Below are positions 1-8,848 of a DNA stretch of 23,924 bases, one piece after another (position 1 is the stretch's first letter; every line of letters starts with the position of its first letter). The stretch is from Asterionellopsis glacialis (lineage: Eukaryota > Bacillariophyta > Plagiogrammaphyceae > Rhaphoneidales > Asterionellopsidaceae): contig WKLE02006916.1 in NCBI GenBank assembly GCA_014885115.2, positions 1-23,924 on the forward strand, written 5' to 3'. The notes beneath the pieces were generated by a model, which was not told where the DNA came from, ran no database searches, and worked only from the letters and a program-made list of their open reading frames with translations. Both the position numbers and the translations under genes were made by a program.

Positions 1-1126
1 AACTCACAGCCAACTAAAACTTATCAGTATCATCATTGCTTACTATATTCTTCTGTTCAAAAATGCATGGGCAACTACTTTATAACTGCCTTGACTATTG
101 TGATAGTACAACTCTAGCTTCATCACACCTCTATTGTACATTGAATGCCTCATCCACTAGTTTCTATTAGGTCTGCTTCTCTAGAAAAGCTTATTAAGTG
201 TTCTTGATGTTGACACTAACATAGCATAGCATATTACCTTTTGAGAAATCAATCTTAAAAACACAGATTTAAACAAATCTAGCTGTACATATTGTTTAAT
301 TGTGGTAGTTTCATATTCTTCAAAATCTAGGAACCCCTACATTACTGTACTGCTTGGGCTGCTGATTGAGCCTCCAACAGCTGTGTTATTTTCTACTTGG
401 AGGTCCTAATCCAACTCAGGATCTGTTCTTTTAGTAGCCTCTTTTGTTTTAAGTATGGTACTGGTCAGGGTTATAATTTTTAAATTTTGATTTGAACCCT
501 TATATAACATGCACTATCTGGATGAGTATAAAGATCCTGTAGTCCTAATGTGATCACATTGTTGCATGATGTTGATAGTAGTTTGGCTGCATCTACATAT
601 TCATTGAAGACCAGGTGGGTGGGGATCCCACTCTTGTCTGTGTTTCATAAGTCTACCTAACCCCCCTCCCAGCAAGGTGTTTTGCAAGTCACTTGCATTT
701 CCCCCAGAACCATAAATTGAACACCAGCTTGTGAAATAGTTTATTAAATATCAAGTTGAAGCTTCCAGTGAAGGAAAATGGAAAACCAGAGGGCGGAGAA
801 TGTGACAGGGTATGACTAGGGGACATACTAAACAAGCATCATGCAAGTAGCTCATCACAATTGACACAAAAGCACCAGCAGAGAAGAATGATCCAAAAAG
901 AATAGGAGCAGAAAAATAAAATCACCATAAAAGGAGAAACTATAAACGTTCATTTTCATGCGCAATACGAGGAACGGTTAACAAAACTTATAGTACAGTT
1001 TGGAAATATGCATTCTATAATTCTAATTTTTTTCATAGGGTTCTAATCCTGCAGTACGTCTGTAGAATGTAAATACATGTATAAACAAGTGTGTGTTGAA
1101 ATCGTAGATAAAAAAATCAATCAATT
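1..1126. other. Intergenic, AT-rich, no gene seen
   Basis: No open reading frame of useful length and no recognisable tRNA, snRNA or mobile-element protein lies here. The stretch is AT-rich, with a purine-rich part around 770-960. It holds a 15-bp interrupted palindrome at 683-697 (TGCAAGT-C-ACTTGCA) and one GAGGTCCTAAT-like copy of the short motif that recurs in other intergenic parts of the window (around 400-410). The right end must include the 3' UTR of the minus-strand gene that stops at 1127. Confidence 0.6.
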
Positions 1127-2734
1127 TCACCACTTCAATTTAGAGGCAATTTGGTCTTTGCCTCGCTTTATTAGAAGAGCTTTCAAAATCAAATTACGCA
1201 ACTCTGCGTTCATGGCCGGTGGTGGTTTTGGCCATACAAAATCAGCTCCACTTCTTCGTAGTTTGTCTTCATCTTCGTCAAGTTGGCTCGAAACTCCAAT
1301 TAGCAATGGTTTTGATGACGTATCGGAAAGCAGCAGACGGTTTTTATTGGACCCGCTTAAAATCTTTAGCAAATTGGATCCAGACAAGAGTGCTTGGTTT
1401 TTATCTGGGAGACCCGCTTTTGACGTGTAGTGACGATGGAATATTGTAAGACGCTCTTCGATAATTATCAAGTCATAGCCGTGTTTTGTCTCTGTCATTT
1501 TCTTCATTGCTTCCTTTCCCGACCTGGCAGAGGCCACATGTGCATGCGGGATGATGTTGTGAAGGGCCTTTTCGAAGAGTCGGCAGCAAATGTCGTATGG
1601 ATCAACAACCAAAATATTGCGAATTTCTAATTTCAGCACTTTCCGGATGTTAAGAATGGCTCCATAACCATCGTCTTCATCATCACTTGTCGCATCTAAT
1701 GACAGTGCGGGGTTCGCATAAATTGCTTTGGTTTGTATAGGCCGTCTCACCACTCGTCCAGTTCCAGTGGCCACTAGCTCGTACGGGGAATTTTCGTAAA
1801 TTGTTTTCACAACCTGCCTCTTGAAGTTTTCTAACTCATCTATAGAAAACCATATATTATCTGCTTCTTCTTTTGAACGAGTAAACTCGCATACCCATAT
1901 CCTTGGATCAAATGAAACTGACCTCGTCTTCGACTCCTTTGTAGAACTAGGCACATCAAAGGACACACTTTTCCCACAATCACTTGAAGAAGGAGACTTC
2001 GTCTGTATATTTGTATCATCATCTCCAAATTGACTATTTTGTATCTCACAACCAGTCTCATCTGCTTCAGATGCGTTTTCGTCATCTTCTTCATCCTTTG
2101 TGCCAGCAGAGACAAGAGACGGCAAAGAATCAGAAACTTGTATCTTCAAAGGTACTTTAGGGTGTTTTGATCTCAAAATTGATGGTAGTGGCAAACCGGT
2201 AGTCTTCTTTATAGGGTTAAGAGATTGCTTGGGAATTACGATGGCAGCAATCTCCGAATGATCCTGCTGGAACAGAGTAGGCAATCTACCGTTAACATCT
2301 GGAATCGACAAAGATTTGGGATCCATGGTCGCACTTTTTGATGCTGTATCAGCCTTTGCATTCAAGGGCTGACGTTCGCTTCCAAGAACAGATGAGGGAT
2401 CAGAGGGTGTATGTTCACGATACCCATGAAGATTTCTTGTGTTCTTCACATCAAAATCATCTTTCGCCGATGATAATTCCCGTGTTAAAGGCCTACGCAA
2501 TTGTTGATGCGGCAAAGAAAGTGATAAATCATTTTCTGCACCGGTTCCATCCTCTCTACTTTCCTGAATAGAAGAAAGTCGAACGTGCAACGATGGGAAA
2601 ATTACTCTTCGTTTTGTGTCAGTATTCTTTTGTGCTGGGGCTTTCTTGATAGATGGAACACTCTTCAACGACTGGTTTTGATGGTTCTCGATTAGTTTTG
2701 GAGTCTTCGTTGTGTTTCCAACGCCAAAGAACAT
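1127..2734 (-). CDS. Receiver-like (pseudo-response-regulator) protein
   Basis: A 535-residue protein in one exon. Residues 1-270 are Ser/Asp/Glu-rich and look disordered. Residues 256-306 hold two SVSFD motifs followed by an aromatic/acidic segment ending in IWFSIDELENF. Residues 371-521 read as a response-regulator receiver fold: beta-1 is NILVVDP with acidic D378, beta-3 is DLIIIEERL, beta-4 is LIGVSS with the usual Thr replaced by S482, and the late conserved lysine is K503 in FVWPKPP. At the phospho-acceptor position beta-3 has E426 instead of Asp, and the second acidic residue of beta-1 is P379. About 45 extra residues separate beta-3 from beta-4. There is no histidine-kinase or DNA-binding domain. 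I infer a non-phosphorylatable or constitutively active-like receiver used as an interaction module. The ATG at 2734 is the first in frame after an upstream stop, but a 5' exon cannot be excluded. The function is unknown. Confidence 0.8.
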   Translation of the reverse strand: MFFGVGNTTKTPKLIENHQNQSLKSVPSIKKAPAQKNTDTKRRVIFPSLHVRLSSIQESREDGTGAENDLSLSLPHQQLRRPLTRELSSAKDDFDVKNTRNLHGYREHTPSDPSSVLGSERQPLNAKADTASKSATMDPKSLSIPDVNGRLPTLFQQDHSEIAAIVIPKQSLNPIKKTTGLPLPSILRSKHPKVPLKIQVSDSLPSLVSAGTKDEEDDENASEADETGCEIQNSQFGDDDTNIQTKSPSSSDCGKSVSFDVPSSTKESKTRSVSFDPRIWVCEFTRSKEEADNIWFSIDELENFKRQVVKTIYENSPYELVATGTGRVVRRPIQTKAIYANPALSLDATSDDEDDGYGAILNIRKVLKLEIRNILVVDPYDICCRLFEKALHNIIPHAHVASARSGKEAMKKMTETKHGYDLIIIEERLTIFHRHYTSKAGLPDKNQALLSGSNLLKILSGSNKNRLLLSDTSSKPLLIGVSSQLDEDEDKLRRSGADFVWPKPPPAMNAELRNLILKALLIKRGKDQIASKLKW

Positions 2735-3816
2735 TTCGGTGGATAAACCCGGAACTTGAAGATGTGTACAATCCCCGTCTGAGGTTCTGTGTCAAAAAAG
2801 CACTTGAAAGCCAAGACACTAAGTCCTCTACAACGAGAGAGGTAAGTCACTTCTGAATATTTTCCGTTGTCGTCTAGTCCAATCTAGGTTTTGTGAAAAA
2901 TCTTTCGCTGTAGAGCTCTTTACTTTTTTTTGTTTGCTACTCCGAGTAGTAATTTGGCAGATCCCTCGCGTCTCACGTCGCTTCTTGACAAGGCGGCCGG
3001 TTCGAAAACAGCGGAGTGTTCATTTCTTGGTGCGACTAACGTTCGTTATACTAGGGAAGGTGTGGTAGCAGGTAGGATCTCCCGTACCAGGTACGTACAG
3101 GTACCTGGTATGATACATTGTACCAGGTAGTTTAGGTCCTATCGGTAGTCTACATGTACTTGCCCTTACCAGGTACCAGGTTAAAACTGCACCCAACGTG
3201 ACTAAAGAAAGAAAGAAGATGATAGTACCCAAAATACCCGGTGGGACTTATTTAAAGGTCCTACCGGTATCGATAAGTATTTTACATAATGATTCCTTTC
3301 AAGATAAGTTTCAATTAGGTTTTCGGACATCACTGTAGTATATATTAGCAAACCATTTGAAAATCAGTAGGACCTACTTTCGCTCTGCGTGGGACGCAAA
3401 ACAACGTGGATGGTCCAACTACTAGAGCAAGGATTTAGAACTTACACTTCCAGATGAATGTTGTTACATCCTAGTGATTTTGAAAAACGCATTTTACATT
3501 CTTACAGTGATACCCTTCAATTTAATTTCTCTTCGCATTTGCCTTTTGTTGTCAAGAGCAAAAATTGTGAAACAGAATCTCGAGAAAAAAATATTTTTTC
3601 ATCTGTCAGGAATTTTAGGATAATCAATCGAATAAGTGTAATTCTGTTACAGTTCGGATGTATCGCCATGTGGTACGATTTTGCAATTATGTCGAAAGTT
3701 CTATTCAATCTATTTCTGTGGTCTATATTATGTATATTCTATATGTGTCTTATTGGCCCTTCCACTGCATTAAGCCTTGGGGCAATCGTGGATGAGATAT
3801 ACGTCAGGTATTTCTG
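2735..3816. other. Intergenic region with palindromic motif cluster
   Basis: This holds the upstream region of the minus-strand receiver-like gene and then repeat-rich DNA. A TACCAGGTAC-type cluster lies at 3084-3182, and TAGGACCTA-type copies lie at 3133-3141, 3256-3265 and 3367-3377. A plus-strand ORF (3458-4021) extends into this area, but its composition looks like the antisense of the 3817-4296 ORF and I do not call it. No RNA gene or transposase was recognised. Confidence 0.5.
3084..3182. repeat. Cluster of TACCAGGTAC / GTACCTGGTA motifs
   Basis: TACCAGGTAC at 3085-3094 and its exact reverse complement at 3101-3110 form a perfect 10-bp stem with a 6-nt loop (GTACAG). More copies follow: TACCAGGTAG at 3121-3130 and the tandem pair TACCAGGTACCAGG at 3167-3180. 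A TAGGTCCTA motif (3133-3141) lies between them. The same unit recurs in other intergenic parts of the window. I see no coding content and no terminal structure of a known transposon. Confidence 0.8.
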
Positions 3817-4296
3817 TTATCTATTTCCATACCATCGGCTCTCTCCAGAATCTGTTTGGTACACTTCAGTAACTTGTTTCCAACTGAGTGAGAGTCTTTT
3901 TTTGCGTGTGTCCTGGTTTTCTTTTCGCCGATTGTTGATCTCTATTGCTTCCTGCGTTGAAAACCCTGCAACCGGCTTTCGGTTAGCTTCGACTAGGGGA
4001 TGCTCTGCTCTTGGACGGTAGGTTTCGCCAGACTTGATACAGAGGTCGAGGCTATCCAAGCGTTTTCGTCGAGATTGGTGTACTGTCACGTCATTAACTT
4101 TTTTCTTTCCTAGCTGCATATTCGGAATGCTATTACGAGAAGATGTCGACTTGTGAAGACTAAGTAAGTGGTGGCTGATCAGCTTTGTCTGGTCTTCTGG
4201 AACCGAGCAGTAAGATGATGCTTGAAGCGTGAGACTTTGTAACGGTAATATTTTATGACTGTCGTGTTTCTGTCGGACACTGACCGCAACTGGCAT
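3817..4296 (-). CDS. Hypothetical protein, basic Ser/Lys-rich (doubtful)
   Basis: An ORF of 159 residues starting at the ATG at 4296. It is rich in Ser, Lys, Arg and Gln and has no membrane segment or known catalytic motif. Near the C-terminus it reads RKKRLSLSWKQVTEVYQ and then GESRWYG. That resembles, in spacing, the SVSFD...VCEF...IWFS segment of the receiver-like protein encoded at 1127-2734: a basic residue, a V/L-S-F/L core, an acidic-aromatic pair, then W-F/Y. The ORF stops straight after this segment, so a downstream exon or a truncation is possible. The opposite strand is also open (3458-4021) with a hydrophobic, Cys/Phe-rich translation typical of antisense shadows, so I prefer this strand. 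It could still be non-coding. Confidence 0.4.
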   Translation of the reverse strand: MPVAVSVRQKHDSHKILPLQSLTLQASSYCSVPEDQTKLISHHLLSLHKSTSSRNSIPNMQLGKKKVNDVTVHQSRRKRLDSLDLCIKSGETYRPRAEHPLVEANRKPVAGFSTQEAIEINNRRKENQDTRKKRLSLSWKQVTEVYQTDSGESRWYGNR

Positions 4297-4672
4297 TCTA
4301 CTCGTAGCGTTGAGAATAGTACAGTGGTGCAGAGAAATAAAACTGATTGTGCAATTTCATACTTGAACATAAAATTTGTGGACGTTGAGCAATATCGATG
4401 TGGTGTATCATATTCTTCCGGCAGTTGAAGTGAGTGGCTACAAAACCCACGGTGCATACAATTAAAAGTAGGACCCTAACAGGTAAGATAACGTACAAGT
4501 AGGACCTAGCAGACCAGCTCTTCCTAAACGGAACTTTTGCCTCCTAATGTCCTTTAGAGTTACGTGTACTTCGTACCGAAAAATAGGTCCTAGAGGTAGC
4601 TTGATGTAATTTCAAATACTTCTATGAAATATTTTAATTATAACCTACAAGTACGTGTTTTAAGCATGACAC

Positions 4673-4692
4673 ACCTGGTACCTGTACCAGGT
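4673..4692. repeat. Inverted repeat ACCTGGTAC-CT-GTACCAGGT
   Basis: A perfect 9-bp inverted repeat with a 2-nt spacer, made of the same TACCAGGTAC unit as the 3084-3182 cluster but in the opposite order. It lies in non-coding DNA upstream of the KAR5/GEX1-like gene. Confidence 0.85.
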
Positions 4693-4772
4693 ACAACCCG
4701 TCATCTATATGCAGTATGACATTACATGATACTAACGAACTGGACGAACTAACTAGTTTCGAGTAGGACCTG

Positions 4773-4792
4773 AGGTGGTACATGTACCACCT
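4773..4792. repeat. Perfect 20-bp palindrome
   Basis: AGGTGGTACA followed directly by its exact reverse complement TGTACCACCT, with no spacer. It is related to the TACCAGGTAC family but has a GGTGG core in place of CCTGG. It sits about 520 bp before the start codon of the KAR5/GEX1-like gene. It could be a dimer-binding operator, a cruciform-prone site or a decayed transposon end. Confidence 0.85.
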
Positions 4793-4813
4793 ACTAGGAG
4801 TATAAATTACTTC

Positions 4814-4918
4814 GTACCTGGTACAGGGAAATGGCTGGACCATTATTGTACCTGGTACAGGTAGCCAGTAGTTGGAAACGAGAAAGGGCTGATATCTGGT
4901 ACTGTACCAGGTACCTGG
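4814..4918. repeat. Cluster of GTACCTGGTAC motifs
   Basis: Exact GTACCTGGTAC copies lie at 4814-4824 and 4848-4858. GTACCAGGTAC, the opposite orientation, lies at 4904-4914 and is embedded in the 12-bp palindrome CCAGGTACCTGG at 4907-4918. The copies occur in both orientations with irregular spacing, unlike a tandem satellite or a CRISPR array. Confidence 0.8.
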
Positions 4919-5312
4919 CACTAACTGTCTGTTTGTATGAGCACGATTGCTATGTACATTACACAATGAGTCTAATAGAATTGTCACGGGGGGCTCATTC
5001 GTTAGTCTGTCTGTACTTACTAAATGTCAGTACTGTTCTACATAAAAAGAAGCACCAGAGATGGTTCGAACCATACATGAAAAATGCGAACGCACTTAGA
5101 GTAACAGTATCGGTAGGAGTATCACACAATCTCTATGGGATACCGAAGGACCTACTTACTCACAAAAATCAATCCAAATCCAAATCTTCCACGAAAGCGA
5201 AGATTCTCTACTACAGCGAAAAATTACCTCATTCTACAATCAACACGGCCGCCAAAAATGCTTTTAGTTCATAATAAAAAAAAGCATTGATTCGCATCAA
5301 GATTAATGGGAA

Positions 5313-6913
5313 ATGGCGTGTACCAAAATCACATTCTATGCAATCTTAGCAGTTGCGTTTGTGTCAGCTTTTGGAATTGACCATCAAAGTGCAGATATAA
5401 GTCACGATGTAGATGTGCTTCCAATGCAGATGCGAAATTTTCAATTATCACCGTCATGCTGGGTGCGTGGTATGAAAAGAATCTATGAAGTAAAGAATCT
5501 AGCTCCCGAGACAACCACGAGGAATGAAAATGCTCTCCATACTATGATCTGTCAGGTAATGACATTCGAACATCAACAAGTATTGGCCCTTGAGCTCACA
5601 AAGTGCCATATGGAAAGCGTAGGACGAACCATATCAGATTCTATTTGCGAGCATGACATGATTTTGAGCCCTACTGGACTACGAACTTGTCTAGCAAATG
5701 TGGACGACTCAACTTTAAACGCATATACAATATTTTTTCAGTATGTCAATCAGAACTGCATTCGATTGACAAGTGAGATTGCTACTGCAAGGTATCATGA
5801 AAGTGCAATGATTTTAGCTGAAACATCTACAATAGCAATGGAGAAAATGTCGGAGATTATTACGAAACAAGAGAAGGTAATCATTTCTCAGGGAAATGCC
5901 ACTCAATACTACGAAGAAAACAAAAAACAAATGCAAATGTTTCAGAATGAGCTGAAAGATATTGTAAGGGTGAGTAGACTTTGTTATTTTCTTTGTACAT
6001 CGCTGTAATTGAGATTCTAAATTACAATTCTGTTTCTATATAGATCCTAGGAACTATGTCAACTACGGTCAAGCCTTTGCTTGGTGTCAGAGACCATATA
6101 ATGAGGGTTACAGAAAGCTTTACGTGGTACGCCACATTCATATACTTTTTTGGTAGTGTTTGTATTGCCTGGATTATTACTATGAGCAAGAGATTGAAGA
6201 AAAGTAGGAGGCATGTTTTTGGTATTATTGTCATCGAAGCTCTTGCTGAGTTCTTTCTGCACGAAGTGACACGCAGGGGAATCTCATTAGGAAAAGAGCG
6301 TTCCTATGTCATTGCTTGGTTGCGTTCATGGGCTTTCTATTTGGAGTGTGGATCATACTTATTGGGATTGGTGCTTTATTTTTTTCGACTACCAGAAGTA
6401 GATGAGTCTAGTTCAAGAGATGTACATGCGCTCTATGCAGAAATGGCTTCTCGTCTTGAGGAGAGATCTAATGAAGTGATGGCCAAACAAAAGCTCCGAG
6501 AGGAAGCATTGATGGAAGCACTTCATGAATTAAAGCGCAATAGTGCCCTTTCCACCAAAACCTCAAAATTCCAAAATGTGGACGAAGCTAGTATGATTGA
6601 CCTTCCTCTGTCGTTAAAAAGTACTCGGGGCGATTGCAATACTCAGCCTAGAGTGGTACGGTATCGTAACAATGGTCCAACTGTTTGCTCATTCACTGGG
6701 ATTCCTCCAGTTGACCGAGAAGATAGCGAAATAAAAACGTTTACCCCAGAGAAGCCACCTATCCAACCAAAGCTTGATTTATTATCTCCCAGGATCGAAA
6801 CGACTCCGACTTTCGTATGGGAAGGCGCAGAAAAGAATAATAAAAAAAGAGTCTTGAGCGAGGAAGAAAGACCCAACACCAATGGGCCACAATCCAAAAA
6901 AAGTCGAAAATAA
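5313..6913 (+). CDS. KAR5/GEX1/Brambleberry-like nuclear-fusion protein
   Basis: Two exons: 5313-5969 and 6044-6913, with intron 5970-6043 (AGG|GTGAGT ... TATATAG|ATC), giving 508 residues. An alternative donor at 5964 (GTAAGG) keeps frame and loses two residues. Residues 1-20 are a signal peptide (ILAVAFVSAF). The lumenal part has cysteines at 49 (SCW), 80, 98, 112, 126 and 149. The segment LALELTKCHMES...C...CLANVD...AYTIFFQ...NC has the layout of the KAR5/GEX1/Brambleberry Cys-rich domain. A helical stretch (about 155-217) follows, then hydrophobic segments near 247-266, 276-291 and 311-333. The tail is hydrophilic with basic KKNKKR and KKSRK. In yeast, plants and fish this family acts in the nuclear envelope during fusion of gamete nuclei. 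That role here is inferred from family layout. It converges on the Pus3-like gene with 78 bp between stops. Confidence 0.82.
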
Positions 6914-6991
6914 TACTTGTTACAGAGGCTGAAGGATACATTAGGGCAACAGCGAGTCCAAATCAATCCTTCTAATTTAAAAATCTTCATA

Positions 6992-8746
6992 TTAGTCCTC
7001 TAATTCAAATCCAGCTCCCCCCTGTTTTGCCATGTGTGTATAAAAGGCAGAATCTTCCTCTGCGGTCTTGCGCTTTTTGACGACATTTTCTTCGTACTTT
7101 TGCTGTCGCTTCTTAGATTTTGACAGAGCTTCAATTTTCTCTTCGTATGTTGTACCACGAGACCGTTCCATGAGAGGAATATGAACAGTCTCCCTGGCAC
7201 TAGTTGGTTCAGGTCGAAGCTGATATTTCTCCATCCACTTAAGCGCCTTTCCCCAACTCATTGTAGATCCCGAATATTCTAAATGTTCGCTCTCAAGATC
7301 TTGTAGATCTGGCAGTATTTTAGTTCCGTGTTTGGATTTCTTTTTGAACCGCTCTTGAAGTCTATTTTGCAAAAAAGTAAAAGTATCATTTTTGGTCACA
7401 GTTACATCTGTCAAAGTTTCTATGCGATTCCGAACTCGAGCTGCTGCAAGAACCAGCTCCTCCCACTGGCTACGTAATTGACAACATGTTATCCACAGAT
7501 TTTGAACATTGTAACCAAAATGTAAGCTGGGGTATCCACAGTGGTGCAATACCAAAGGCCTTTCAGGGGCGAGCGAATAGCTTGGTTTTCCAGGATTCTT
7601 TTTTACATCTAAAAGCTCCTTGACAACAGAAGGGGACTCAAGCTTATCTCCTACCAAGAAAAGGACAGAGACAATGCACCGGATTTGGTGCCACAAAAAC
7701 GCATTGCCAAGTATTTCTACGTAGCACATATCTTCAGGGTGATTTGTTCCTGGAGAAACAATATGAGCCTTTTGGATCTGTCGTTCGAAATTGTAAACCT
7801 TTTCAACATCCATTTTACAAAAGTTGCGGAAGTCATGTTTTCCTTCCATCATTTGAAGAGCTTCAGACATTTTTCCTATATCTAAGTTTCGCCGGACGAA
7901 AAAATAACGGTACAAACGGGTTGTACAAGAAAACCTTGCAGAAAACTCACTTGAAACAGGACTCCATCCCAACACACGAATCTCCTCTGGTAACACATTG
8001 TTAAGCATCTTGGCATATGCAAACTCTGATAGTTTTTTTTCCACCTTCAGGCCAGTCTTTTTGGCAGATACCCATGTACTTATTTCTTCAAGAGCATTCT
8101 TTGGTAATTCGTCATTAGAAATAGGATTCTTTCCATCCTCGTCCTTTGTTGCATCCAAGGGGATTTTACTTTTCAACTGAAGACCCACAACCTGACCACC
8201 CGCACTTACACCCTTATCTGTTCGACCACATCTAGAGTACCCACTCTCTTCACGAGATTCTATCAACCTTGTCTTGACTAGAGCACTAAACAGTGCTTTT
8301 TCTACAGAATTGTCACTTTCTCTTCCTAAATTTTGAGCAAGTCCGGTGTATGTTGCACCATCGTAGTAAACTTGTAATGCAATGTGTCTTCTTCGATACA
8401 CGACACTATTCTTATTTTCTTTTTTCTGTTTTACCTCCTTCTTTCGTGCTTGCTTCTCTTTGTCGGTACTGTTGATGGCTTTCTCTCTCGCATCCCCATT
8501 TTCTGAAGTAGAAGTAACAGTTTTCAGCTCTTTTGGTTCGTCAATCTTAACTATATTGGAACTTTTATCCATGCTTAGATTCTTCATCGAAGAAAGCACC
8601 TGTTCTCGTTTCAAAACATCGGTATCCAATAAATTGTTCAATACCCGAAGAGCAGCTGATTGTGTAATGCTTCTTGGGTCCTTCGCATTTCCAGGAATCA
8701 CACTAAGCTCATTTAGAATACCAAGAAATGGGTCAAGACTGGACAT
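6992..8746 (-). CDS. PUS3: tRNA pseudouridine synthase, Pus3/Deg1 type
   Basis: A 584-residue TruA-family enzyme in one exon. Pus3/Deg1 converts uridines 38/39 of the tRNA anticodon stem-loop to pseudouridine. Residues 1-115 are a charged, low-complexity extension. The catalytic core starts at about 118 (RRRHIALQVYYDG). The active-site motif is CGRTDKGVSA, with the nucleophile D177. Further family blocks are RLYRYFF (277-283), HDFRNFCKMD (304-313) and the FLWHQIR region (350-356). The eukaryotic Pus3-like C-terminus includes IPLMERSRG (523-531) and a basic Lys/Arg-rich stretch that may send the protein to the nucleus. The preceding KTRLIESREES block favours Pus3/Deg1 over Pus1. The start is the first ATG. 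It is divergent from the GPI gene with about 610 bp between starts. No organelle-targeting peptide is evident. Confidence 0.93.
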   Translation of the reverse strand: MSSLDPFLGILNELSVIPGNAKDPRSITQSAALRVLNNLLDTDVLKREQVLSSMKNLSMDKSSNIVKIDEPKELKTVTSTSENGDAREKAINSTDKEKQARKKEVKQKKENKNSVVYRRRHIALQVYYDGATYTGLAQNLGRESDNSVEKALFSALVKTRLIESREESGYSRCGRTDKGVSAGGQVVGLQLKSKIPLDATKDEDGKNPISNDELPKNALEEISTWVSAKKTGLKVEKKLSEFAYAKMLNNVLPEEIRVLGWSPVSSEFSARFSCTTRLYRYFFVRRNLDIGKMSEALQMMEGKHDFRNFCKMDVEKVYNFERQIQKAHIVSPGTNHPEDMCYVEILGNAFLWHQIRCIVSVLFLVGDKLESPSVVKELLDVKKNPGKPSYSLAPERPLVLHHCGYPSLHFGYNVQNLWITCCQLRSQWEELVLAAARVRNRIETLTDVTVTKNDTFTFLQNRLQERFKKKSKHGTKILPDLQDLESEHLEYSGSTMSWGKALKWMEKYQLRPEPTSARETVHIPLMERSRGTTYEEKIEALSKSKKRQQKYEENVVKKRKTAEEDSAFYTHMAKQGGAGFELED

Positions 8747-8848
8747 GCTATTTAGACGACGAAATGGGTAATTTGAAGAAAATGACTCAGAGATCAGCTA
8801 GACAGTTGAAAGTTGTTTCCAACACGATGATGTGATGGTAGTGTGAGA

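Larger units (their letters stand above)
4297..5312. other. Repeat-rich intergenic region
   Basis: About 1 kb dominated by short palindromes (listed separately) and TAGGACCTA-type motifs at about 4467, 4500-4509, 4584-4592, 4763-4772 and 5147. Two ORFs here (4831-5274 plus; 4634-4987 minus) run through the palindromes and translate them as repetitive Tyr/Pro/Gly/Thr/Arg-rich peptide, so I treat them as chance ORFs. The last 40 nt before 5313 are the likely 5' UTR of the KAR5/GEX1-like gene. Confidence 0.55.

Noticed and set aside
470..520. tRNA-like GATTTGAACCC sequence
   Set aside because: It only loosely resembles a reversed T-loop, with no matching acceptor stem, D-arm or anticodon arm.
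2653..2856. Plus-strand ORF with a consensus donor AG|GTAAGT at about 2842
   Set aside because: It overlaps the 5' end of the receiver-like gene on the other strand, has no family match, and I could not find a convincing partner exon.
3458..4021. Plus-strand ORF of 187 residues
   Set aside because: Its translation is rich in Phe, Cys, Tyr and Leu with no family motif and overlaps the more plausible minus-strand ORF at 3817-4296. It looks like an antisense shadow plus AT-rich sequence.
3084..4918. CRISPR-like or satellite array
   Set aside because: The repeats are short palindromes with irregular spacing and mixed orientation. There are no uniform spacers and no cas genes, and the genome is eukaryotic.
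4634..4987. Minus-strand ORF of 117 residues
   Set aside because: It is made largely of translated TACCAGGTAC-type repeats (recurrent Pro-Gly-Thr and Tyr/Arg), so it is not evidence of a gene.
4831..5274. Plus-strand ORF of 147 residues
   Set aside because: It begins inside the palindrome cluster and translates the repeats. It has no recognisable domain and composition unlike the neighbouring genes.
3084..5300. Transposon or retroelement body
   Set aside because: No transposase, reverse transcriptase or integrase sequence is visible in any frame, and no long terminal repeats or target-site duplications could be identified.
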